This document shows, one piece after another, positions 43,455 through 52,216 of a stretch of 64,000 nucleotides of DNA. A program made the position numbers and the translations under genes. The notes beneath the pieces were generated by a model that was not told where the DNA came from, did not search any database, and saw nothing but the letters and a program-made list of their open reading frames with translations. Every line of letters begins with the position of its first letter. Position 1 is the first letter of the stretch. Origin of the DNA: Flavihumibacter profundi (GTDB taxonomy: Bacteria > Bacteroidota > Bacteroidia > Chitinophagales > Chitinophagaceae); assembly GCF_020076305.1 (NCBI RefSeq), contig NZ_JAIQXE010000001.1:434001-498000 (forward strand). Reading direction: 5' to 3'.

Positions 43455-43997
43455 TCAGTCGAAACTATTTGGTTGCCCCCCGGCTTTGAGTTTATTTACT
43501 TTTGCCAGTACTTCCTCTTCCAGCGAAGCTTTATAGGCAGCAACCTTGTCGCCAGTAACTGGGTCAAATGCACCTATTATTGAAGCAGCAAGTATGCCCG
43601 CATTTTTAGCTGCATTAAGGGCAACGGTTGCTACCGGGATGCCATTAGGCATTTGCAGGATGGACAAAACTGAATCCCATCCGTCAATTGAATTAGAAGA
43701 TTTAATAGGAACACCAATAACAGGTAAAGAGGTTAAGGAAGCAACCATTCCTGGTAAATGGGCGGCGCCACCTGCACCGGCAATAATTACTTTAAGCCCC
43801 CTTTCCCTTGCCCGGCTGGCATATTCCACCATTCTTTTTGGTGTCCTGTGGGCAGACACTACAGTCAGTTCATAGCCAATACCAAATTGACTGAGCATAT
43901 CGGCGGCGGCCTGCATAATGGCAAGGTCTGAATCAGATCCCATAATTATGCCTACTTGCAAAGCTGATACTTGTTGGTTTATTCCGGATACTGACAT
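43455..43997 (-). CDS. purE: N5-carboxyaminoimidazole ribonucleotide mutase
   Basis: The 180-residue class I PurE has the conserved [61 protein letters not shown], the catalytic SAHR histidine, and [24 protein letters not shown]. It converts N5-CAIR to CAIR in purine synthesis. Its partner purK lies 6 kb upstream on the same strand, with a whole RND efflux operon between. purE begins 22 bp after the TolC-like gene, so it is probably transcribed with the efflux genes. Confidence 0.97.
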   Translation of the reverse strand: MSVSGINQQVSALQVGIIMGSDSDLAIMQAAADMLSQFGIGYELTVVSAHRTPKRMVEYASRARERGLKVIIAGAGGAAHLPGMVASLTSLPVIGVPIKSSNSIDGWDSVLSILQMPNGIPVATVALNAAKNAGILAASIIGAFDPVTGDKVAAYKASLEEEVLAKVNKLKAGGQPNSFD

Positions 43998-44019
43998 AAT
44001 GCTGTTTTTTAGTTTTACC

Positions 44020-45345
44020 CTACCTGATTATTTCTCCCTTTAATCTCATTAATTGAATTTCGGCAACTTTTGCGTTATACCTTGCAGCAATGAGGCGGTT
44101 ATATGCTTCAACCAGGCTGATTTGCGCATCCCTCAATTCAATATAGGTGCTTACCCCTTGTTTGAACCGCTCCAATGCGATATTTACGTTTTCTTTTGCC
44201 AGTAAAATATTATCCTCTTCCAGCAACAGGTTTTGCTTTTGCAATTCATAATCCTTGAATGCATTTTTAACGGCTACGTCTACCTGCAGTATCTGGTTGT
44301 CATACTGGACTTCCTGTTGCAGGATGGAAAGCTTGGCTTGCTTTACCTGCCTTGTAACGTTAAATCCATTGAAGATGGGAACTGTAGCAGTAAGTCCGGC
44401 TGACAGACCTGAAACCTGCCTGTATGGCAACTGGAAGGGGTTTATATTCTGGGTATTATTAACCATGTTAAAATTATAATTACTAACGAGACTAATCTTT
44501 GGATAATACCCTGATTTCACTTCCCTTAAAACAATTTTAGAAATATCTATGTTCTTTTTAAAGATTTGAAGGTCCGGATTAGTCTGGTCAATATTTGTAA
44601 GGATATTGTCGAGGGTCAGATCCTGTTTTATCGGGATGGTATCTAATACATCATAGTTTATACCTTTTGATACGCCCATCAATTGATTCAACTGCTCTTT
44701 CAACTGGAGTATTACCGTATTTTGCCTGTGTTGTGATGAAATGAATGCGTTGAGGTCAACTTTGGCCTGCAGCAATTCCGGTTTAGCACCCAAACCCACA
44801 GATAATTTTTTATCAGCAAGTTTAACCCTTTCCTCGCTGATTGATTTCTGTTCTATAATGGCATTCAGTTGTTGTTTTTGCTGAACGATATCATAATAAG
44901 TGCGCACTACATCAGCTATGCTGTTGGCAATTTGGGTTTTAATGCCCAGTGAGCCCATCTTAACCAATTCTTTAACATGGTCGCGCGTTGCAAACATCAG
45001 GAATCCGTCAAACAGGACCCAGTTCATACCTACGCCGGCTACCCAGTTATTTGATTTTGAAATGCCGGAAGTATCAGTACGGCCCGGCATACCTTTAAAC
45101 TTATTGGTTTCCGTGTTACGGTTGAAAGTCCTGGAAACATTACCGTTCAGGGTGGGCAGGAAAAAGGTATAGATATAAGATTCATCAATACCATATGAAG
45201 TTGAATCCAGTTTTGATAACCTGATATCGTAGTTGTTGGCAAGGGTTGTTGCAATAGCCTCTTCAACAGTTAATTTTTCCTGTGCACTGATTCCCGTAAT
45301 ACCTGTAATAAAAAGAAATAAAATAATTCCTATTCTGCGTTTCAT
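44020..45345 (-). CDS. TolC-family outer-membrane efflux channel
   Basis: The 441 residues have a signal peptide (1-21, ending ISAQ) and two repeats of the long alpha-hairpin plus beta-strand pattern of TolC/CusC proteins. Repeat openings are [23 protein letters not shown] and [67 protein letters not shown] closes the second. No lipobox is seen. It forms the outer-membrane duct of the tripartite pump whose RND and adaptor subunits are encoded immediately upstream (9 bp and about 3.1 kb). Confidence 0.94.
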   Translation of the reverse strand: MKRRIGIILFLFITGITGISAQEKLTVEEAIATTLANNYDIRLSKLDSTSYGIDESYIYTFFLPTLNGNVSRTFNRNTETNKFKGMPGRTDTSGISKSNNWVAGVGMNWVLFDGFLMFATRDHVKELVKMGSLGIKTQIANSIADVVRTYYDIVQQKQQLNAIIEQKSISEERVKLADKKLSVGLGAKPELLQAKVDLNAFISSQHRQNTVILQLKEQLNQLMGVSKGINYDVLDTIPIKQDLTLDNILTNIDQTNPDLQIFKKNIDISKIVLREVKSGYYPKISLVSNYNFNMVNNTQNINPFQLPYRQVSGLSAGLTATVPIFNGFNVTRQVKQAKLSILQQEVQYDNQILQVDVAVKNAFKDYELQKQNLLLEEDNILLAKENVNIALERFKQGVSTYIELRDAQISLVEAYNRLIAARYNAKVAEIQLMRLKGEIIR

Positions 45346-45354
45346 ATGGTTTTT

Positions 45355-48300
45355 TTATGCCGGTACCGGTATAGTTAAAATTTCATCCAGCTCACTATGT
45401 GCTTTCTTTTTAGAAGAAAGATAGGAGTAGATGGCCGGAATTATATACAGCGTAAGGATCAGGGAAAACATGATACCACCCACTATTACAATACCCAGCG
45501 GGATGCGGCTTGTAGACGCGGCACCCATTGAAAGTGCGAGCGGCAAAGCTCCCAGTGACATAGCGAGGCTGGTCATCAGGATAGGGCGGAGCCTGCTTAC
45601 GGCTGCCTCAATAGCAGCGGGTGTTTTAGCCATGCCATCAATTCGTTTGTGGTTGGCAAATTCAACAATCAGGATGCCATTTTTTGTAACCAGTCCAATT
45701 AACATGATCATTCCGATCTGGGAGAAGATATTCAGTGTCTGGTCGAACAGCCAAAGCGATAGCAATGCACCAGCCATGGCCAGGGGCACTGTAATCATGA
45801 TAATGAACGGATCTATAAAGCTTTCAAACTGGGCAGCAAGGATCAGGAAAATAAGTCCAAGTGCCAATAAAAATGCAAAGCTGGTATTGCTGGTACTTTC
45901 AGCGAAATCGCGGGATGTTCCGGCCAATGAAGTCGTGAAACTTTCATCCAGTAGTTTTTTAGCGATACCCTCCATTTCCTTAATACCGTCCCCGACAGTC
46001 TTACCCGGGGCAAGTCCGGCTGAAACGGTAGCTGACTTATACCTGTTAAAATGATAAATGGTTGGTGGGGTCGTTTCTTCCGTGAATGATACAATGTTAT
46101 CAAGGGAAATCGCCTGACCGGTTTTGCTGCGGACATAAACCGATTTCAGGTCGGTTGGCTCATCGCGGTCGTTCCTGGCGAGCTGGCCAATTACCTGGTA
46201 CTGTTTTCCTTCTTTTATAAAATATCCCAACCTGCGGTTACTCAGTGCAAGTTGCAGTGTTGAAGATACATCTTCAATGGAAACACCAAGCTGACTTGCT
46301 TTCAGGCGGTCAACATTTACCCTCAGTTCGGGCTTATTGAATTTCAGGTCAACGTCCACGCCCTGGAATACCGGGTTTTTATTCGCTTCTTCAATGAACT
46401 GGGGTAATACCTGCCGCAGTTTTTCAAAATCGATATTTTGTAAAACAAACTGAACAGGCAAGCCACCTCTACGGTTTACGGCAATGGTTTGTTCCTGGAT
46501 AGCAAAAACCCTTCCTTCATTGAATCGCGATAAATTCCTGGTAACCATATCCACAATTTGCTGCTGGCTGCGTTCCCTTTTGTCCGGATCAACCAGTAAC
46601 ATCCTCAGGAAACCGGTATTAACCGAACCAGAGCCTGAAAAACCAGGTGCTGTTACGGTAAGCATAACCTGCTTTTCAGGCACAGAATCAACCACAAACT
46701 GGCCGATGCGGTCAACATAGGCATCCATATAATCAAAAGATGTGCCTTCCGGGGCGGTAATCGACAAACGGAACTGGCTTCTGTCTTCCATTGGAGCCAA
46801 TTCTGACGGGATGTTTTTTCCGATACTATATATAATTCCAAAGCAAATAATGATGATCACAAAAGATATCCAGCGGACACGCATAAATGCCGTAAGTGTT
46901 CTACGGTAAAAATTTTCCAGCCCGGTAAAGAATGGTTCTGTTTTAATATAAAACCAGGAATGGTGATGTTTTTTCCTGGTGAGTTTAACGTTCAGCACAG
47001 GTGTCAGGGTAAGGGAAACAAATGCTGAAATAAGCACTGCACCAGCAACGATAATTCCGAATTCGCGGAACAGGCGACCTACAAATCCCTGTAAAAAAAC
47101 GATGGGTAAAAATACAACAGCAAGCGTAATGGAGGTTGCAATAACTGCAAAATAGATTTCCTTGGAACCCTCTTTTGCAGCCTGCCATTTATCCATCCCC
47201 TTTTCCATCTTCTTAAAGATATTCTCTGTAACTACGATGCCGTCATCAACAACAAGCCCGGTTGCAAGCACAATGGCCAGCAAGGTTAATACATTGATGG
47301 TAAATCCCATCAGGTACATAATGAAGAATGCCCCGATCAGTGAAACCGGGATATCAATCAGCGGGCGAATGGCAATTATCCAGTCGCGGAAAAAGATGTA
47401 AATGATTAAGACTACCAGGACAAGTGAAATGAGTAATGTTTCCTTTACTTCCAGTATTGATCGTTTGATGAAAACGGTTTGGTCCAGTGCTATATCCAGG
47501 CTGATATCTGAGGGTACTTCTTTTTTTATCTGTTCGTAGCGCTTGTAAAACTCTTTACTGATCTCAACATAGTTTGATCCGGGTTGCGGGATAATGGCCA
47601 GTGCAATCATCGGGGTTCCGCTCGCCTTTAAAATAGTTTCTTCATTTTCCGGGCCAAGTACAGCCTCACCAATATCTTTTAATCGTATATCTGCGCCGGG
47701 GACATTTTTAACGATGATATTATTAAATTCTTCTTCTGTATTGAGCTGCCCAAAAGTACGCACTGATAATTCCGTGGCGTTTCCTGCTATTTTGCCGGAA
47801 GGAAGTTCCACATTCTGTGCTTTCAAAGCGGCCTGGACATCACCAGGTGTTAATCCATAGGCCGATAATTTGGAAGGGTCAAACCAGATACGCATGGCAT
47901 ATCTTTTTTCTCCCCAAATCTGGATCCCACTAACACCAGGAATAGTTTGCAACCTTTCCAGCAGGTTATTGGTGGCATATTCGGTAACCTGTAACTGGTT
48001 CCTGGTATTGCTTTGCACAGTCATCGACAATATAAAATCAGAACTGGCATCAGCTTTTGAAACAACAGGCGGCGCATCGAGGTCATCCGGAAGGGAACGC
48101 ACGGCTTGTGATACTTTATCACGAACATCATTTGCAGCTGCCTCAAGGTCAATATTCAGATCAAATTCGACCGTGATATTACTGGTACCCTGGCTACTGC
48201 CCGAGGTAATATTCTTTACACCTGCTATCCCATTGATGGATTTCTCCAGTGGTTCAGTAATCTGTGATTCAATAATATCAGCATTTGCGCCGGGATAGGA

Positions 48301-48447
48301 GGTCCTTACGTTTACAATAGGGGGGTCAATAGCGGGGTAATCCCTTACACCAAGGAACTTATACCCGATAAGGCCGAATACTATGATAATAATATTCATT
48401 ACGATCGCCAGTACCGGCCTCCTTAAACTCAGTTCAGAAATATTCAT
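45355..48447 (-). CDS. RND-family multidrug efflux transporter (AcrB/HAE1 type)
   Basis: The 1030-residue inner-membrane proton-driven pump has 12 predicted membrane helices and two large periplasmic loops. TM4 carries LATGLVVDDGIVVTENIFKKMEKG with the paired Asp residues for proton relay, typical of the HAE1 subfamily. The N-terminus MNISELSLRRPVLAIVMNIIIIVFG and GVRDYPAIDPPIVNVRTSYPGANADIIE are also characteristic. It lies 7 bp from the adaptor and 9 bp from the TolC gene and forms a complete tripartite operon with them. The substrates are probably hydrophobic antimicrobials or bile-like compounds; specificity is not readable. Confidence 0.96.
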   Translation of the reverse strand: MNISELSLRRPVLAIVMNIIIIVFGLIGYKFLGVRDYPAIDPPIVNVRTSYPGANADIIESQITEPLEKSINGIAGVKNITSGSSQGTSNITVEFDLNIDLEAAANDVRDKVSQAVRSLPDDLDAPPVVSKADASSDFILSMTVQSNTRNQLQVTEYATNNLLERLQTIPGVSGIQIWGEKRYAMRIWFDPSKLSAYGLTPGDVQAALKAQNVELPSGKIAGNATELSVRTFGQLNTEEEFNNIIVKNVPGADIRLKDIGEAVLGPENEETILKASGTPMIALAIIPQPGSNYVEISKEFYKRYEQIKKEVPSDISLDIALDQTVFIKRSILEVKETLLISLVLVVLIIYIFFRDWIIAIRPLIDIPVSLIGAFFIMYLMGFTINVLTLLAIVLATGLVVDDGIVVTENIFKKMEKGMDKWQAAKEGSKEIYFAVIATSITLAVVFLPIVFLQGFVGRLFREFGIIVAGAVLISAFVSLTLTPVLNVKLTRKKHHHSWFYIKTEPFFTGLENFYRRTLTAFMRVRWISFVIIIICFGIIYSIGKNIPSELAPMEDRSQFRLSITAPEGTSFDYMDAYVDRIGQFVVDSVPEKQVMLTVTAPGFSGSGSVNTGFLRMLLVDPDKRERSQQQIVDMVTRNLSRFNEGRVFAIQEQTIAVNRRGGLPVQFVLQNIDFEKLRQVLPQFIEEANKNPVFQGVDVDLKFNKPELRVNVDRLKASQLGVSIEDVSSTLQLALSNRRLGYFIKEGKQYQVIGQLARNDRDEPTDLKSVYVRSKTGQAISLDNIVSFTEETTPPTIYHFNRYKSATVSAGLAPGKTVGDGIKEMEGIAKKLLDESFTTSLAGTSRDFAESTSNTSFAFLLALGLIFLILAAQFESFIDPFIIMITVPLAMAGALLSLWLFDQTLNIFSQIGMIMLIGLVTKNGILIVEFANHKRIDGMAKTPAAIEAAVSRLRPILMTSLAMSLGALPLALSMGAASTSRIPLGIVIVGGIMFSLILTLYIIPAIYSYLSSKKKAHSELDEILTIPVPA

Positions 48448-48454
48448 CTTTTAC

Positions 48455-49528
48455 TTAGTTAAGTTTGGTGATTTCCAGTTTGGAATCAGGTTTGATAGAA
48501 AGTAATCCGGTAATAACAATGGTGTCACCTGCATGGATTCCCGAAATAATCTGTACGAAGCTGGAGTCACGAACCCCTGTAGTAACTGTTTCGAAAACAG
48601 CATTTCCATTCCTGCTGACAATTACTTTTTTATACCTCGCTTGTGGAATTACTGCCTGGGTTGGAACCATCAGTGCATTTTTATCCTGCCCAAAATCAAG
48701 GGTCACTTTAGCAAATGCACCGGGTATTAATTGCGGCGATTTTGTTGTTACCACAGCCCTGACCTTTAAACTCCTTGTTTCTTCCGTTACAGCCTCTTCT
48801 GTTGCAATAATTTTAGCCGGATTTAATTTCTCAGATCCTTCCACCATAAAATTCACAATGTCGCCAGTCTTGATTTTGCTACTGTATTTTTCGGGAACAG
48901 TGAATTCAAGTTTCAGCTGGTCTTCCTGCCGGATATTGGTAATGAGTGTTAATGGTGTTATATACGCCCCTAAGCTGATATTCCTCAATCCCAGTTTACC
49001 GGAAAAAGGTGCCCTTATTTCAGTTTTCTGGATGGAAGTTGCGATAAGTTCCATATCAGCCTTTATATTGTTCACCTGCAAAACACTCAGGTCATATTCC
49101 TGCTTACTGATACCTTCAATTTTTAAAAGTTCAGCCTGCCTAGCTGCTGTTTGTTGGTAGATTTCCAGCTGCACTTTTAGCTTATTTAATTGAGCCTGGA
49201 GGTCGGCATCATATAGTTTCACCAATAAAGTTCCTTTGCTTACGGATTGGCCTTCATGGATATTCAGTTGTGTAACCCGACCAGACACCTCAGTTCTTAA
49301 TTCGGTGGCTTCAAAGGGGATGATGCTTCCCGGAACTTCCAGTTTTTCACTGACAGTTTTGGTTTTAACCAGGAATCCTTCAACTTTCATAGGCATCGAT
49401 TGGCCCTTGCCTGAACCAGCTGGACCGGGTGCGGCAATCTTTTTGTCGGTTTTCGAGGTACAGGCAGATAAGGACAAAAGGCTTATCAAAAAAAACACTA
49501 ATCCATTTCTGGAAATAAATAAACGCAT
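48455..49528 (-). CDS. RND efflux periplasmic adaptor lipoprotein
   Basis: The 357-residue protein has a lipoprotein signal ending LLSLSAC with Cys23. The barrel-sandwich domain includes TELRTEVSGRVTQLNIHEGQSVSKGTLLVKLYDADLQAQLNKLK. A short coiled-coil hairpin follows, then TEIRAPFSGKLGLRNISLGAYI. The beta-barrel and membrane-proximal domains end with IHAGDTIVITGLLSIKPDSKLEI. It is the first gene of the efflux operon. A CAACTTTA sequence about 15 bp before the start could be a degenerate -7 box. Confidence 0.94.
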   Translation of the reverse strand: MRLFISRNGLVFFLISLLSLSACTSKTDKKIAAPGPAGSGKGQSMPMKVEGFLVKTKTVSEKLEVPGSIIPFEATELRTEVSGRVTQLNIHEGQSVSKGTLLVKLYDADLQAQLNKLKVQLEIYQQTAARQAELLKIEGISKQEYDLSVLQVNNIKADMELIATSIQKTEIRAPFSGKLGLRNISLGAYITPLTLITNIRQEDQLKLEFTVPEKYSSKIKTGDIVNFMVEGSEKLNPAKIIATEEAVTEETRSLKVRAVVTTKSPQLIPGAFAKVTLDFGQDKNALMVPTQAVIPQARYKKVIVSRNGNAVFETVTTGVRDSSFVQIISGIHAGDTIVITGLLSIKPDSKLEITKLN

Positions 49529-49685
49529 GGGCTTGCTGCTTGGTTAAAGTTGGAACAACGGTAAAATTAACAGATTTAAAAAACAAATGGCTATTCGATC
49601 TTGTGGATACGACGGTAAAAATGCAAAAGGCCTGAATCTTTGTTCAGTGGTTCTCATAGATTATGAATGGAAAAAAATCAGGGTT

Positions 49686-50813
49686 TTAAGGCTTGCTGAT
49701 AACCCTAAGGGATCTTTTTACCTGGTGGGCCTTTCTTACCAGGTCATGCCGGTCTTTGCCTACAATGGTAATATGCCCCATTTTCCTACCCGGCCTTGTT
49801 TCCTTTTTACCATAAAGGTGGATATAACAGTCTTCCAAAGCCAACACATCTTCAATTCCTTCATATACTGCCGGACCGCTATGGCCTTTTTCCCCAATCA
49901 GGTTTACCAGTGAGGAAGCCATAATGGCTGCAGGTGATCCAAGGGGATAATCAAGTAATATCCGCCAAAGCATATCGTATTGGGAGGAATAATGGGCTTC
50001 AATGGTATGGTGGCCGCTATTGTGGACCCTTGGCGCAGTTTCATTCACCAGCACGTCCCCGTTTGTATCAACAAATAATTCTACTGCGAATAATCCCGGT
50101 GATGCAAGGGCAATAGCAAGTTTCCTTGCAATAGCTTCCAGGCGCCATTTGGTTTTTTCGGGAATATCTGCCGGGGAAATCTGGTAATCCAGTAAATTCA
50201 GGTTGGGATCAAATACCATCTCTACCGGAGGGTACATCACAGCGCTTCCTTTACTATCAATAGCAACTATAACGGATATTTCCTTACTGATGTTGATTTT
50301 CTTTTCCAACACGCTTGGCGCATCAAAGCCAAGGGAAATTTCATCGGCTGTATTGATTAACTGAACCCCTTTGCCATCGTAACCGCCTTCTCCTAATTTA
50401 TGTGCGGCAGGGAAGAAATTGCGGTGGTTATAAAGGTCTGTTTTATTCTGTGTTACAATAAATGGAGCAGTTGGTAATTCCAGTGCCTGGTAAAATTCTT
50501 TTTGCCTGATTTTATTTTTAATGGTGCGCAGGGCAGAAGGCTTTGGGATTACGGTTATTCCTTCTTTTTCCAGTTGTTCCAGTGCATCTACATTTACAGA
50601 TTCTATTTCAATGGTCAGCGCTTCAACCTGTTTCCCGAAACGATATACGTCTTCAAAATTCCTGATATCACCTACTATGAATTTATGACACAAATGGGCT
50701 GCCGGACATTCGGCATCATTTTCCATAACCCAGGTCTCCACCGGGTAATTTGCTGCTTCTTGTAGTAACATCCTGCCTAATTGCCCGCCCCCGAGAATTC
50801 CAACTTTTTTCAT
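49686..50813 (-). CDS. purK: 5-(carboxyamino)imidazole ribonucleotide synthase
   Basis: The 375-residue ATP-grasp enzyme makes N5-CAIR from AIR, bicarbonate and ATP, the step before PurE. Motifs include KKVGILGGGQLGRMLLQEA, LTIEIESVNVDALEQLEKEG, EGGYDGKGVQLI (Gly-rich loop), ISVIVAIDSKGSAVMYPPVE, LFAVELFVDTNGDVLVNETAPRVHNSGHHTIEA. The length is normal. A perfect -7 box directly before the start codon suggests a leaderless transcript. purE is not adjacent but lies beyond the RND operon. Confidence 0.97.
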   Translation of the reverse strand: MKKVGILGGGQLGRMLLQEAANYPVETWVMENDAECPAAHLCHKFIVGDIRNFEDVYRFGKQVEALTIEIESVNVDALEQLEKEGITVIPKPSALRTIKNKIRQKEFYQALELPTAPFIVTQNKTDLYNHRNFFPAAHKLGEGGYDGKGVQLINTADEISLGFDAPSVLEKKINISKEISVIVAIDSKGSAVMYPPVEMVFDPNLNLLDYQISPADIPEKTKWRLEAIARKLAIALASPGLFAVELFVDTNGDVLVNETAPRVHNSGHHTIEAHYSSQYDMLWRILLDYPLGSPAAIMASSLVNLIGEKGHSGPAVYEGIEDVLALEDCYIHLYGKKETRPGRKMGHITIVGKDRHDLVRKAHQVKRSLRVISKP

Positions 50814-50817
50814 TGCA

Positions 50818-50825
50818 CAAAAATA
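50818..50825 (-). promoter_or_regulatory. -7 box of purK
   Basis: The minus strand reads TATTTTTG, matching TAnnTTTG, with its last base 5 bp before the ATG at 50813. Transcription would start at or beside the start codon. Confidence 0.55.
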
Positions 50826-50851
50826 CGGGGAAGATTAATGTGGCCATATGC

Positions 50852-50859
50852 TATCTTTG
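50852..50859 (+). promoter_or_regulatory. -7 box upstream of a 32-codon ORF and hpd
   Basis: TATCTTTG matches TAnnTTTG. The ATG of the small ORF follows after 4 bp. This is the only perfect box found upstream of hpd, so the hpd transcript probably starts here with a leader of about 150 nt. Confidence 0.5.
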
Positions 50860-50863
50860 AATC

Positions 50864-50962
50864 ATGGTTCCCGACTATCCCCATAAGTTGTTTCCCGATC
50901 ACCGCAGGCAATACTGTTTGCTGATGGAATCACTGGCCATGCAGGCTGGCAGGGCGCGATAG
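50864..50962 (+). CDS. Candidate 32-residue small protein or leader peptide upstream of hpd
   Basis: The ORF starts ATG at 50864 and stops TAG at 50962. It reads MVPDYPHKLFPDHRRQYCLL and ends LAMQAGRAR, with two Tyr, one Phe and several basic residues. It lacks a signal peptide. It lies right behind a canonical -7 box and 49 bp before hpd. It may be a real small protein, a leader peptide affecting hpd, or chance. No homologue is known to me. Confidence 0.35.
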   Translation: MVPDYPHKLFPDHRRQYCLLMESLAMQAGRAR

Positions 50963-51011
50963 TCAACCACCGCTTACCGCTTACCATTTACCGCTCACCA
51001 AAATTCCCTGT

Positions 51012-52142
51012 ATGTCCCACTCAATAGCAACCCGCTTGCAACAGCATGCCAATACAGATTTTCTTCCCCTGGAAGGCACCGATTATGTTGAATTTTATGT
51101 AGGCAACGCCAAACAGGCGGCGCATTTTTATAAAACCGCTTTTGGCTTTCAAAGCCTGGCATACGCCGGACCAGAAACGGGTATGAAAGAAATAGCCAGT
51201 TATGCCGTCCGGCAGAATAAACTAACATTTGTTTTTACCACCCCTTTGCGACCTGGCAATAGTATGGCAGACCATATTTATAAACATGGCGATGGCGTGA
51301 AAGTGCTGGCGCTTCGGGTTGATGATGCCCGGAAGGCCTGGACTGAAACCACTGCCAGGGGAGCCGTCAGTTGTAAAGACCCGGTTGTATTGAAAGATGA
51401 CCATGGCGAAGTGGTGGTTAGTGGTATCCGGACTTATGGGGAAACTGATCACTATTTTATTGAAAGGAAAAATTACAAAGGTGATTTCCTGCCCGGGTAC
51501 CAGACCTGGGAAAGCAATTATAACCCACCAGAAACCGGTTTACAATATGTTGACCATTGTGTGGGAAATGTTGGCTGGCACCAAATGGACAAATGGGTGA
51601 AGTTTTACGAGGATGTAATGGGTTTCAGGAATATCCTGAGTTTTGATGATAATGACATTTCTACAGAATACTCTGCCCTGATGAGCAAGGTAATGAGTAC
51701 TGGAAATGGTTATGTAAAATTTCCGATCAATGAACCCGCTGAAGGAAAAAAGAAAAGCCAGGTAGAGGAATACCTTGAATTCTACAATGGGGAAGGATGC
51801 CAGCATGTGGCGCTTGCTACCAATAATATTATCGAAACAGTAACTGCCCTGCAAAGCCGGGGCGTTGAATTCCTGAAAGTACCACCGGCTTATTATGATG
51901 ATTTGCTGGATCGCGTTGGTGAAATTGATGAAGCCCTTGAGCCATTGAAACAATTGGGGATTCTTGTCGACCGTGATGAGGAAGGTTATTTGCTGCAGAT
52001 TTTTTCAAAACCCGTGGAAGACCGTCCAACCCTGTTTTTTGAAATCATTCAGCGGAAAGGGGCAAAAAGTTTTGGCAAGGGAAATTTCAAGGCACTCTTC
52101 GAAGCCATTGAAAGAGAGCAGGAAAAGCGCGGTAATTTGTAA
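51012..52142 (+). CDS. hpd: 4-hydroxyphenylpyruvate dioxygenase
   Basis: The 376-residue Fe(II) dioxygenase converts 4-hydroxyphenylpyruvate to homogentisate in tyrosine breakdown. Metal ligands are His182 in VDHCVGNVGWHQMDKWV, His265 in GEGCQHVALATNNI and Glu344 in TLFFEIIQRKGAKSFGKGNFKALFEAIE, the family's facial triad. The C-terminal block GKGNFKALFEAIEREQEKRG is diagnostic. Homogentisate dioxygenase is not adjacent. The upstream leader carries a small ORF. It is followed after 74 bp by the L,D-transpeptidase-like gene. Confidence 0.97.
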   Translation: MSHSIATRLQQHANTDFLPLEGTDYVEFYVGNAKQAAHFYKTAFGFQSLAYAGPETGMKEIASYAVRQNKLTFVFTTPLRPGNSMADHIYKHGDGVKVLALRVDDARKAWTETTARGAVSCKDPVVLKDDHGEVVVSGIRTYGETDHYFIERKNYKGDFLPGYQTWESNYNPPETGLQYVDHCVGNVGWHQMDKWVKFYEDVMGFRNILSFDDNDISTEYSALMSKVMSTGNGYVKFPINEPAEGKKKSQVEEYLEFYNGEGCQHVALATNNIIETVTALQSRGVEFLKVPPAYYDDLLDRVGEIDEALEPLKQLGILVDRDEEGYLLQIFSKPVEDRPTLFFEIIQRKGAKSFGKGNFKALFEAIEREQEKRGNL

Positions 52143-52216
52143 TCCACAGGGTGGGGAGAATTCTAACTTAGTATTACCGATTCTTTGTATTATTTTTAAG
52201 GCGCGGTATTGTTACT

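Noticed and set aside
50814-51011. Purine riboswitch or other aptamer upstream of purK or hpd
   Set aside because: No conserved aptamer stems were recognisable; purK appears leaderless.
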